Below the pieces are notes generated by a model that saw nothing but the letters and a program-made list of their open reading frames with translations, was not told where the DNA came from and made no database searches. A stretch of DNA of 64,000 bases from Devosia sp. YR412. GTDB lineage: Bacteria; Pseudomonadota; Alphaproteobacteria; Rhizobiales; Devosiaceae. The stretch lies in assembly GCF_900110945.1 (NCBI RefSeq), contig NZ_FOFL01000008.1, positions 1 to 64,000 of the forward strand. Reading direction: 5' to 3'. The position numbers and the translations under genes are program-made. Positions within the stretch are counted from its first letter, which is position 1. Each line of letters starts with the position of its first letter. Positions 31,852 through 40,065 of this stretch are shown here, piece by piece.

Positions 31852-33458
31852 GAGCGGGCGTCCAAGAAATGCCCGGAGGGCGCTACGGCGGGTGCCGGCG
31901 GCTCGCCCGAGCGGACGATGACCGCGCCGAGGCGGAGGTCGGCGGCGGAGAGGGCTTCGCGCAGCAGGCCGACTTCTTCGTTGAGCGCAGCGGCGGCATC
32001 GGGATCGCTGGCCCAGAGCATGACGCCGGTGGTGCCGGCGCGCAGCGACACCTGGGCGCCGACCTCGCCGAGTTCGGGCAGGTTGATGGCAAAGCGCATC
32101 TGCCAGCCGCGCTCGGTGACGGCATCGCTATCGCCCTGCTGGTCGCGGTGGATCTGGAACTGCATCAGCGTCTGGTGCTGGCCGATCAGCACCGGCAGGT
32201 CCATGCTCCAGTCGGCAGTCTTTGCGACGGGGTCAGGCAGCGAGGCGTGTTGATGGAGGCGCGTGCGGGCCAGCGCGGATTCGGTGCGTTCGAGCAGGTG
32301 CTTGCCGATTTCCTCGGGTGGCGCATCGGGATCGATCGGCGGTGCCTCACCGGGCCGGGCGCGCGGCACCTGCCCTTTTAGCGGCGGGGCGATCTGCGAG
32401 ACGGCGGCCGTAGGCGCCTGCTGGCCGAGCCAGGTGGTCAGGGTCTGGCGCAGGGTGAGCAGCGCGGTCTTCATGTCGGTCTGTGGCAGCGGCGACTGGC
32501 TTTGCGCCAGTGCCGACTCCTGGAAAATGCCCGAGCCGCGGATGGCAGACTGCAGCGCCGCGCCGTCGAATTTGGGGGCGTCGATGGCGACGCGGCCGGC
32601 GAGCACCTGCTGGGCGGCCTTCACCACCGGCTCGGGCAACACGACCTTGCCGGCGAGACTGGTCAGCGCCGTGGTGAGAGCGGTGATGGAGCCCTGCTGC
32701 GGTACGTCGGTGTGAACCATCTGGGCCAGCGCGGCCTGCGCGGTGGAGAACTGCGGCGTCGGATTGCCGGAGAGCGGATTGCTGGTGGCGCCGCCGACGG
32801 GGGCGGCGGCGATGATAGGCGCGACGCCGGCCGAGGGGGCGCTGACGGCTGGGGCCGGTTGCGGCGCGGCGGTGGCGGCATGGGCCACGGCGACGGGATT
32901 GGGGTTGGCGGGGGATTGCGGGTAGAGCGGCGGTGGGATCGCTTGCGTCAGCGGTGGGGCCGATTGCGTGGCCAGGGGTGCCTGCGGCGCCGCCGGCTGA
33001 GCCGTGGTGACGGGCGGCTGGGCCAGTGGCTGTGCGTATGGCTGGGGCGCGGTTGCGGCCTGCGCGGCTGGCGGCGGTACAGCGGCTTGCGCAGTGGCCA
33101 ATGGCTGCGGCGCTGGCTGGGCCTGCGGTGGCGCGAGCGGCGTATTGGACTGCGGCGGCGGTGCAGCAGGTGCGGGGCTGGCGGGCGGGGTGACAGGTGC
33201 CGTCACCACCTGCAGCGCCAGTTTCATCTGCTGCCCGGCGCCTTGCACCTGCAGCTGGATGGTGTCGCCAGGCTTGACCGGGACCGGCAGCATGAGATTG
33301 AGCAATTGGCCGCGGATTTCGACTTGGGTGCCGCCATTGGGCATTGCGCCGATGATTTTCGCATCGAGCATCTGGCCCGACTGCAAAGCCAGCGCCTGCA
33401 GCGTGCCGGTGCGGGCCGCCGTCGTCGGTTGTGGTAGTTGCGAGGGGATCGTCGGCAC
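31848..33458 (-). CDS. fliK: Flagellar hook-length control protein FliK
   Basis: FliK is the molecular ruler that ends hook growth and switches export specificity through FlhB. The 536-residue protein has a short N-terminal domain, a long Pro/Ala/Gln-rich ruler region (about residues 95-260), and a C-terminal Flg_hook domain (WSMDLPVLIGQHQTLMQFQI ... WQMRFAINLPELGEVGAQVS). The GTG at 33458 is chosen because GAGGA lies seven bases upstream; a GTG at 33488 has no such site. It is coupled to the flhB-like gene. No other flagellar gene is in the window. Confidence 0.82.
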   Translation of the reverse strand: MPTIPSQLPQPTTAARTGTLQALALQSGQMLDAKIIGAMPNGGTQVEIRGQLLNLMLPVPVKPGDTIQLQVQGAGQQMKLALQVVTAPVTPPASPAPAAPPPQSNTPLAPPQAQPAPQPLATAQAAVPPPAAQAATAPQPYAQPLAQPPVTTAQPAAPQAPLATQSAPPLTQAIPPPLYPQSPANPNPVAVAHAATAAPQPAPAVSAPSAGVAPIIAAAPVGGATSNPLSGNPTPQFSTAQAALAQMVHTDVPQQGSITALTTALTSLAGKVVLPEPVVKAAQQVLAGRVAIDAPKFDGAALQSAIRGSGIFQESALAQSQSPLPQTDMKTALLTLRQTLTTWLGQQAPTAAVSQIAPPLKGQVPRARPGEAPPIDPDAPPEEIGKHLLERTESALARTRLHQHASLPDPVAKTADWSMDLPVLIGQHQTLMQFQIHRDQQGDSDAVTERGWQMRFAINLPELGEVGAQVSLRAGTTGVMLWASDPDAAAALNEEVGLLREALSAADLRLGAVIVRSGEPPAPAVAPSGHFLDARS

Positions 33459-33573
33459 GGTCCAGTCCTCAGCCGCACCATGCGGCACGTCACACTAGCG
33501 CAGATACAGCATCCGATGATTCCCGGCTTTTGGGAAACTTAATGGCAGGTAACCGTGCTGTTGCCGATCTGGC

Positions 33574-34317
33574 TCAGTCGGGGCGGACGTCGGTATAGTC
33601 CTTGGTGGCCGGCTTGCCGCGGAAGGTGACCCAGAAAAAGTTGAGCGTATAGGTGCCGGCAGTGCGGAACACGCCTTCCTTCTCGAGGCGGCGGCCCGAG
33701 GTCTTCATTTTCAGTTTGAAGGTGAATTTGACGCCGCCAACCTTGGACAGGCGCACGGCCACATCGGTGTCTTCGCCGAAGAACTGGATGGAGCGGTCAT
33801 AGCCGCCGACATCGGCCCAGGCCTGGCGGCGGAAGATGAAATTGCCGCCCTGCACCACCGAGCCGACGCGCAGGATATAGCGGTTGAGCACATAGATCAG
33901 CCAGGTCAGGCCATAGAACATGCCGACGAGGAAACGGCTCCAGGGGCTCATGTCGTAATAAACGTAAGGGCCGCTGAGGCAGACCAGCTTGGGGTCGCGG
34001 TTGAATTCGTCGGCGACCGTAGTCAGCCAGCCCTCGGGCACCATGGTGTCGCTGTCGATATTGGCGACGAGGTCAAAGCCTTCGCTGGCGGCAAAGCCTG
34101 CGTCGCGGGCATTGACCAGGCCCTTCTTGGGCTCGTCGACGACGCGGACGGTGGGGAAGCTGCGGGCGATCTCGCCCGTGCGGTCAGTGGAGGCATTGTT
34201 GACCACGATGATTTCGGCATCAACGCCCGAGCGGGCAATCTCGGCCACCACCGATTCCAGGCATTTGCCGATCAGCGCCTCTTCATTATAGGCCGGTATG
34301 ACGAATGCCAGTCTCAT
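33574..34317 (-). CDS. Family 2 glycosyltransferase
   Basis: The 247-residue protein begins MRLAFVIPAYNEEALIGKCL, the GT-A start, with EIIVVNNASTDRTGEIARSF and the metal-binding NIDSDTMVPEGW (a DxD-type motif). A hydrophobic stretch around FLVGMFYGLTWLIYVLNRYI suggests membrane contact, and GGYDRSIQFFGEDTDVAVRL is the acceptor-side conserved region. AGAGG precedes the ATG at 34317. The acceptor is unknown. It diverges from the FecR gene. Confidence 0.88.
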   Translation of the reverse strand: MRLAFVIPAYNEEALIGKCLESVVAEIARSGVDAEIIVVNNASTDRTGEIARSFPTVRVVDEPKKGLVNARDAGFAASEGFDLVANIDSDTMVPEGWLTTVADEFNRDPKLVCLSGPYVYYDMSPWSRFLVGMFYGLTWLIYVLNRYILRVGSVVQGGNFIFRRQAWADVGGYDRSIQFFGEDTDVAVRLSKVGGVKFTFKLKMKTSGRRLEKEGVFRTAGTYTLNFFWVTFRGKPATKDYTDVRPD

Positions 34318-34512
34318 CTTTGCCTCTTGCTGGGCTGCGGACGACGCCGCGTAATCTGCTGCCATTAACCTTTGCTTGGGGTTACGGCAACAGAGGCGCA
34401 TGCTTTTCCCAAGCTGCGTATGGCGTTTCGTGAGGCTCTTGTGGCGCCGGTCGTCTCGCGAATAGTGTCGTTCATTGCCGGTTCACCCAAGCATTGCGAC
34501 AAGCAGGCCATG

Positions 34513-35313
34513 ATGAAACAGTTTTCACGCACAGTTTTATTTGTATTGGGCCTATTGCTGGCTGTTGTTCCAGCTTTTGCCGAGGGCGAAGGCACGGCGG
34601 TCGGCGTCAATCCGGATGCCTCGGCACGGCTGGGTAGCACCGATCGCGTGTTGCAGGTGGGCGCCGATGTGTCGGTGGGCGAGGTCATCGTCACCGGCGC
34701 CGTCGGCCAGGTGCAGATCATCTTTGACGACGAGACGCGCCTCGTGGTGGGGCCGCGCTCGGCGCTTTTGATAGAAAACTACCTGCTGGCGAGCAACAAC
34801 CGGGCGCAGAAGCTTACCATCAATGCGCTGGGCGGCTCGTTCCGCTTCATCACCGGCAAGAGTCCGAAGCCGGCCTATACGATCAATACCCCGACGGCTT
34901 CGATTGCGGTGCGCGGTACCGAATTCGACCTGGTGGTGGAGCGCAGCAATACCAAGGTGATGCTGTTCGATGGCGCCCTGCGGGTCTGCAATGACGCCAA
35001 CGATTGTCAGGAGTTGACCAGCCGCTGCGAAGTGGGTCTGGCGAGCAACCAGCGCACCCTGCTGTATCGCCGCAATGACCCCAGCAGGGAGCCGCTGAGC
35101 GCAGAATTCCGCTATGCGCGGTTCCAGGGTGCCTTGCTGCAGCCGTTCCGCGTGCGCAACCCGGGCACCTGTGTCGAGAGCCGGACGGACGCCAATCCGG
35201 GATCCAGTTCGCCGGCTACGCAGACGACGACCACGGGCACGCAGACCAACGGCGGTTCCACCACGCCGACCGCAACGACAACGCCTGTCGTGCGGCCGGG
35301 TGGCAAGAACTAG
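34513..35313 (+). CDS. Exported FecR-domain protein
   Basis: The 266-residue protein has a signal peptide ending at VVPAFAEG and a FecR domain (VGEVIVTGAVGQVQIIFDDE, TINTPTASIAVRGTEFDLVV). It lacks the N-terminal anti-sigma segment of true FecR and no FecI-type sigma gene is near. The C-terminal 50 residues are Thr/Ser/Gly-rich. A periplasmic or surface role is inferred. The start is the second of two adjacent ATGs (34510 and 34513). Confidence 0.85.
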   Translation: MKQFSRTVLFVLGLLLAVVPAFAEGEGTAVGVNPDASARLGSTDRVLQVGADVSVGEVIVTGAVGQVQIIFDDETRLVVGPRSALLIENYLLASNNRAQKLTINALGGSFRFITGKSPKPAYTINTPTASIAVRGTEFDLVVERSNTKVMLFDGALRVCNDANDCQELTSRCEVGLASNQRTLLYRRNDPSREPLSAEFRYARFQGALLQPFRVRNPGTCVESRTDANPGSSSPATQTTTTGTQTNGGSTTPTATTTPVVRPGGKN

Positions 35314-35321
35314 GTTTTTGC

Positions 35322-35822
35322 TTAGCCAATATAGTCGCGCTTGCCGACCGGCACGCCGCCGTGGCGCAGGATCGCGTAGGCGGTGGTAACGTGGAAGAAG
35401 AAGTTCGGCAGCGCCCGCTCGGTCACGTAGACGAGGCCGTTCATGGTGACATCCTTGCCGCCGAGCTTAAGCGTGACGTCGCGGTCTTCGCTGCCGGCCA
35501 GCTCTTCGGGCGTGACGGTGGCGAGGAGATCGAGCGCCTTCTGGATGCGAGCGCGCAGTTCTTCGAAGGTCTTTTCTTCATCGGGCCAGGACGGAACGGG
35601 CTTGCCGGCCAGGCGCGAGACGCAGCCCTTGGCATGGTCGGTGGCGATCATGACTTGGCCGCGGAAGGGGATCATGTCGGGCGACAGGCGCATGTCTGAA
35701 AACACCGCGGTATCGAACTTGCGCTCGCCGGCATTGGCTTCGGCCTTGTCCATAACGGCAAGCAGATTGGTCAGCATGCGGGTGAATACCGGCACGGTCA
35801 CGTCATAGACGGAGATGGTCAT
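35322..35822 (-). CDS. DUF1993 family protein
   Basis: The 166-residue product matches DUF1993: SVYDVTVPVFTRMLTNLLAV at the start, FSDMRLSPDMIPFRGQVMIA, and a C-terminal LPNFFFHVTTAYAILRHGGV ending in GKRDYIG. Histidines at the two ends fit the DinB-like four-helix fold. Function is unknown. The ATG at 35822 starts the domain; the extension to 35942 overlaps the divergent channel gene. Confidence 0.87.
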   Translation of the reverse strand: MTISVYDVTVPVFTRMLTNLLAVMDKAEANAGERKFDTAVFSDMRLSPDMIPFRGQVMIATDHAKGCVSRLAGKPVPSWPDEEKTFEELRARIQKALDLLATVTPEELAGSEDRDVTLKLGGKDVTMNGLVYVTERALPNFFFHVTTAYAILRHGGVPVGKRDYIG

Positions 35823-35904
35823 CGTCGAACTACCTTGAAATGTCTGGCCCCGAACGGGAACGTCTTCTTGCGCTCGCTGTTGCAGGCTGGCAAGGCAGTT
35901 GGTG

Positions 35905-36729
35905 ATGCGTAGCAAGAAACCCAAGACGGTCGTCGAGACCACACCCCAAGAATCCGGCTTCGCTCGTCTGCGGAGCAGACTGCGTCTGCTCTATCACAGC
36001 TCGGCGCCGGGCGCGCAGCGCTTCCAATTTGCCGTGCTGGTGGTGGACCTGGCGATCATCGTCTTCTTTATCGCCACCCCTTTGCTGCGCGAGAACGAGG
36101 CGTTCCTCTGGATCGACTATTCGATCGCGGCGCTCTTGGCACTCGACCTGATCGCCCGGGCGCTGGCCTCTACCGATATCTGGCGTTGGCTGCGGCAGAT
36201 GCCGGTCATCGTCGATATCTTCATTCTCGCGACCCTGCTGGCGCCCGCCTGGCTCATCAACCTCGGCTTTCTGCGCATCCTGCGGCTCTGGACGCTGACA
36301 CGGAGCACGGGGTTCTGGCGACCGTTGAAGAAACGCGGGCTGGGGATCTACCAGGAACCGGTGCAGGCGGTGATCAACCTGCTGGTTTTTCTCTTCGTGG
36401 TGACCGGCTTCGTCTATACCGCCTTTGCCAATCGCGGCGACGAGCCGAGCATCGCGGGCTATATCGATGCGCTGTATTTTACCGTAGCGACGGTGACGAC
36501 CACCGGCTTTGGCGACATCACCCTGCCCGGCAGCGGGGGTAAACTAGCGTCGATCATCATCATGATCATCGGCATTTCACTGTTCGTGCGGCTGGCGCAG
36601 TCGATCTTCCGGCCGGCCAAGGTGCATTTTCCCTGCCCGCAATGCGGGTTAAGCAAGCATGAGCCGGATGCCGTGCACTGCAAGGCCTGCGGGCATGTGC
36701 TGAACATTCCCGATAGCGGTAATCACTAG
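35905..36729 (+). CDS. Potassium channel-like protein with C-terminal zinc ribbon
   Basis: The 274-residue protein has about six membrane segments of the voltage-gated channel layout. A basic S4-like segment (GFLRILRLWTLTR, three arginines at three- or six-residue steps) precedes the pore. The filter is T200-G-F-G-D204 within VATVTTTGFGDI, which marks potassium selectivity. After the last span the chain ends in a short zinc ribbon, C244-PQC247 and C259-KAC262. The ATG at 35905 follows AAGG. The stop overlaps the stop of the sensor-kinase gene on the other strand. Confidence 0.85.
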   Translation: MRSKKPKTVVETTPQESGFARLRSRLRLLYHSSAPGAQRFQFAVLVVDLAIIVFFIATPLLRENEAFLWIDYSIAALLALDLIARALASTDIWRWLRQMPVIVDIFILATLLAPAWLINLGFLRILRLWTLTRSTGFWRPLKKRGLGIYQEPVQAVINLLVFLFVVTGFVYTAFANRGDEPSIAGYIDALYFTVATVTTTGFGDITLPGSGGKLASIIIMIIGISLFVRLAQSIFRPAKVHFPCPQCGLSKHEPDAVHCKACGHVLNIPDSGNH

Positions 36730-39416
36730 CGCATGACCGCCAGCCGCACGCGGAAACAGGCGCCCGGCAATGCGCCCTGCACGAGGTCCAGCGAGCCGTT
36801 CATGCGCGTGACGATCTGGCGGGAGATGGCGAGACCGAGCCCTGCCCCGCTCTGGTCGGTGGCACGCTGGCCGCGTGAAAATTTCTCAAAGATCAGCTTG
36901 CGCTCGCCCTTGGCGATGCCGGGGCCATTGTCGGCGATATCCACGGTATAGCTGCCGGCGCGCACGGTCGATGCGATGCGGAGCAGCGGCTTGGCCGAGT
37001 CATTGTATTTGACCGCATTGCTGATGAGATTGATGAACACCTGGCAGAGCCGGTCGGCATCGCCTTCGACCATGGTAGTTTGGGCGCGACCGCCCTGCTC
37101 CACCATGACGCCGCGCAGCAGGCCTTCGCAGACGGTCAGCGCCCGGTCGAGTGCGGCTTCGGCATCGACGGGGCGGTTTTCCCAGCTTCGTTCGCCACGC
37201 TCCAGCGCCGAGAGATCGAGAATTTCGTCGAGCAGCTTGGTCAGGCGCAGGCTTTCCTGATGGATTGTCGAGACGAAATGCTGGCGCTGGCCGGCGTCGA
37301 TTTCGCCGCCATCGAGCAGGATTTCCGAAAAGGAGCGGATGGAGGTCATCGGGGTACGCACCTCATGGCTGACCTGGCTCAAAAATTCGTCCTTCTGGCT
37401 GTCGAGCTCGCGTAGTTGGGCATTGGCGTCTTCGAGCTGCTGGGCGGTGGAGCGCAGTTCGGCCGAGGTCTTTTCCAGCTCCTGGGAATAGCTGATGACC
37501 TGCTGGGTCTCGTCGGCCATCTGCATCATTTCCTCAAGCGAGACATCGCTGCCGGAGACGACTTTCGACAGCATGACGTGGGCCGAGGCGGCGCCGATCG
37601 AGCCGGCGAGTTCACGCTCCAGCCGGCCGATGAAACCGGGCGATGGCTCCAGCATGTCGGGATCGACGCCGCTGTCGCGGGCCTCGGCCTCGAAGAGAGC
37701 GGCGGCGCGGCGATCGCCGAGCACGCGTTCAGCGACGAAGAACAGGTCGTTGGCGGTGGCCGAGCCCGGCACGAAATTGCCGCGCGGGACATGGCCGCGC
37801 TTGAACACATCCACAAAAATGCTGGCCTGGATACGCTCCAGCGCCGAGGGCGAGGTGACGAGCGAAACCAGGGTCAGCAGCAGGATGTTGGCCGAGAGGC
37901 TCCAGAAGGCGGCATGGGCCAAAGGATCGAGCCCGTCCAGGCCAAACATGGCTTCGGGGCGCAGCCAGGAGATGCCCCAGGGGCCATTGGCCAAAAGCCA
38001 GGCGACATGCGGCGATACCGATTCAAAGCTGGGCAGGAAGCTGCACCAGACCCAGAAGACGAAGCCGGCGGCGATGGCCGTGGTGGCGGCCTTGAGCGAG
38101 GCGTCGCGCCAGAACAGGGCGGCGATGACGGCGGGGAAGAACTGGGCGATGGCGGTGAAGGAGATGAGGCCTATCGGCGCCAGCGCGTCGCTGTCGCGGG
38201 TAAAGAAGAAATAGAAAAAGCCCAGTGACAGGATCAGCACGATGGAAAAGCGCCGGGCCACCAAAAGCAGCCGGGTGACGCCGCGGCCGTCGCTGCTGAC
38301 GCCGGAACTGAAGCGCAGGATCAGCGGCATGACGATATGGTTGGAGACCATGATCGAGAGAGCGATGGATTCAAGGATGATCATCGACGTGGCGGAGGAA
38401 AAGCCGCCGATGAAGGCAAATAGCGCCAGCCCATCCTGACCGAAGGCCAGAGGCAGGGTGAGCGCGAACATGTCGGGATTGGAACCGGCCGGCATCTTGG
38501 TCAGGCCGAAGACGGCGATGGGCAGGATGAACAGGCTCATCAGCAGCATGTAGGCCGGGAAGGCCCAGCTGGCGACGCGCAGGTGGTTCTCGTCGGAATT
38601 TTCCACCACCGTCACCTGGAACTGGCGCGGCAGGCAGACGATGGCGGCGACGGACAGGCCAAGCGTCGTCAGCCAGCGGGCGTCGAATGTGTCCTGCGCA
38701 TCGACGACGATGCCCTTAGCAGCGGCTTCGGCGAAAATGCTCTCGAAGCCGCCGCCGACATAGACGACGAAAATACCGACGGCGAGCAGCGCCGTCAGCT
38801 TGACCACGGCCTCGAAAGCGATAGCGGCGACCACTCCGTGATGCTGTTCCTTGGCGTCGACATGGCGGGTGCCGAACAGGATAGTGAACAGCGCCATGCC
38901 GGCGGCAATGCCGAAGGCAAGACCGACGTCGTCAATGCCCTGCAGGCTGCCCTGGCCGAATTCGGACGAGCCGGCGACAGCCTGGATCGATGATGTCACG
39001 GCCTTGAGCTGCAGCGCGATATAGGGCGCGATGCCGACCACGGCGATGCAGGTGATCAGCACGGCCAGCCGGTTGGACTTGCCGAAGCGCGAGGACAGCA
39101 GATCAGCCACCGAGGTAATGCGCTGCAGATGGCTGATGCGGACCAGCCGCCGCAACAGGAACCACCAGCCGACGAAGACGAGCGTCGGGCCCAGATAGAT
39201 GGTGAGGAATTCAAGGCCCGAGCGGGCGGCATTGCCGACGGCGCCATAGAAGGTCCAGCTGGTGCAATAGACCGAGATGGAGAGCGTATAGACGGCTGGG
39301 GAATGGAGGAAGGAGCGCTTGTTGCTGCGGGCGCGGCGATCGCCGAAATAGGCGAGCACGAACAGCAGGCCGACATAGGCGATGGCGGTGGCGATAACGA
39401 AATCGGCCGACAGCAT
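36726..39416 (-). CDS. Sensor histidine kinase with SSF transporter-like domain (CbrA type)
   Basis: The 896-residue protein has about 13 N-terminal membrane spans of the sodium/solute symporter fold (residues 1-540). An STAC-like linker follows (LFFVAERVLGDRRAAALFE, about 560-630), then a coiled coil with SQELEKTSAELRSTAQQLED, and a HisKA domain with phospho-acceptor H684 in SQVSHEVRTPMTSI. The HATPase domain has N box NLISNAVKYND, G1 DNGPGIAKGE and G2 SGAGLGLAI. There is no receiver domain. Pseudomonas CbrA has the same order. The gene follows a small membrane-protein gene with a 4-bp overlap, and a response-regulator gene lies just upstream of that. Confidence 0.93.
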   Translation of the reverse strand: MLSADFVIATAIAYVGLLFVLAYFGDRRARSNKRSFLHSPAVYTLSISVYCTSWTFYGAVGNAARSGLEFLTIYLGPTLVFVGWWFLLRRLVRISHLQRITSVADLLSSRFGKSNRLAVLITCIAVVGIAPYIALQLKAVTSSIQAVAGSSEFGQGSLQGIDDVGLAFGIAAGMALFTILFGTRHVDAKEQHHGVVAAIAFEAVVKLTALLAVGIFVVYVGGGFESIFAEAAAKGIVVDAQDTFDARWLTTLGLSVAAIVCLPRQFQVTVVENSDENHLRVASWAFPAYMLLMSLFILPIAVFGLTKMPAGSNPDMFALTLPLAFGQDGLALFAFIGGFSSATSMIILESIALSIMVSNHIVMPLILRFSSGVSSDGRGVTRLLLVARRFSIVLILSLGFFYFFFTRDSDALAPIGLISFTAIAQFFPAVIAALFWRDASLKAATTAIAAGFVFWVWCSFLPSFESVSPHVAWLLANGPWGISWLRPEAMFGLDGLDPLAHAAFWSLSANILLLTLVSLVTSPSALERIQASIFVDVFKRGHVPRGNFVPGSATANDLFFVAERVLGDRRAAALFEAEARDSGVDPDMLEPSPGFIGRLERELAGSIGAASAHVMLSKVVSGSDVSLEEMMQMADETQQVISYSQELEKTSAELRSTAQQLEDANAQLRELDSQKDEFLSQVSHEVRTPMTSIRSFSEILLDGGEIDAGQRQHFVSTIHQESLRLTKLLDEILDLSALERGERSWENRPVDAEAALDRALTVCEGLLRGVMVEQGGRAQTTMVEGDADRLCQVFINLISNAVKYNDSAKPLLRIASTVRAGSYTVDIADNGPGIAKGERKLIFEKFSRGQRATDQSGAGLGLAISRQIVTRMNGSLDLVQGALPGACFRVRLAVMR

Positions 39417-39640
39417 CAGCCCTCTCCGTCGCCGGGATCGCGCGGCATGGCATGGGCCAGAAGGCCGGTGCCGATGACCAGCAGCAGCCAGAGCGCGAAG
39501 AGGTAGAAGACGATTTGCGGAATGCCGAAATGGCTGATGTTCTGGTCAAACACATAGACCAGCGGCGGCAGCATGAGCAGGCCGCCAAGCATGGTCAGCA
39601 GGAACATGCCGCCGCGGATGCGCCTAGGGCGTTCCGACAT
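39416..39640 (-). CDS. Small membrane protein coupled to the SSF-type sensor kinase
   Basis: The 74-residue protein begins MSERPRRIRGGMFLL and has two spans (MFLLTMLGGLLMLPPLVYV and IVFYLFALWLLLVIGTGLLA). It ends in an acidic tail (RDPGDGEG). The ATG at 39640 lies 17 bp inside the response-regulator frame and its stop overlaps the kinase ATG by four bases. A role as partner or assembly subunit of the kinase's transporter-like domain is inferred from this coupling. I do not recognise the family. Confidence 0.75.
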   Translation of the reverse strand: MSERPRRIRGGMFLLTMLGGLLMLPPLVYVFDQNISHFGIPQIVFYLFALWLLLVIGTGLLAHAMPRDPGDGEG

Positions 39641-40007
39641 CTTCGCCCAGCAGGTGCCGCACCGCCCCGACCACATCGGCATTGGCATAGGGCTTGGTGA
39701 CGAAACCGTCGGCGCCCAGTTCCTCGGCAATGCGCCGGTCCTGCTGCTGACCCTTGGCGGTGAGGATCAGCACCGGCAGACTGGCGGTCTCGAGGCTGGC
39801 GCGGATTTGCTTGAGCACATCGAAGCCGCTGCGCTTGGGCAGCATGACGTCGAGCACCAGCATACGCGGCTTGAGGCGGCGCACGGCATCGAGCGCCGCA
39901 TCGCCATCGCTGACCGCGCTGATGCTCCAGCCGGCGCGCCGCAGGATGAAATCGAGCGATTCAAGAATGCTCGGCTCATCCTCGGCGATGAGAATATCGA
40001 TTGCCAA
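39624..40007 (-). CDS. Single-domain response regulator
   Basis: The 127-residue protein is a CheY-like receiver only: acidic pocket AEDEP, phospho-acceptor aspartate in LVLDVMLPKRSG, threonine in LTAKG and lysine in VTKPY. It has no output domain. The TTG at 40005-40007 is chosen because a GAGGGGGG run lies just upstream at suitable distance; an earlier TTG at 40082 overlaps the upstream gene. It is the first of three coupled genes with the sensor kinase, its probable partner. Confidence 0.87.
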   Translation of the reverse strand: MAIDILIAEDEPSILESLDFILRRAGWSISAVSDGDAALDAVRRLKPRMLVLDVMLPKRSGFDVLKQIRASLETASLPVLILTAKGQQQDRRIAEELGADGFVTKPYANADVVGAVRHLLGEDVGTP

Positions 40008-40065
40008 AGTCCCCCCTCGACCTATCCGCGGTCTCCCCTCCGCAGATGGCGATACTAAAGCGCAA

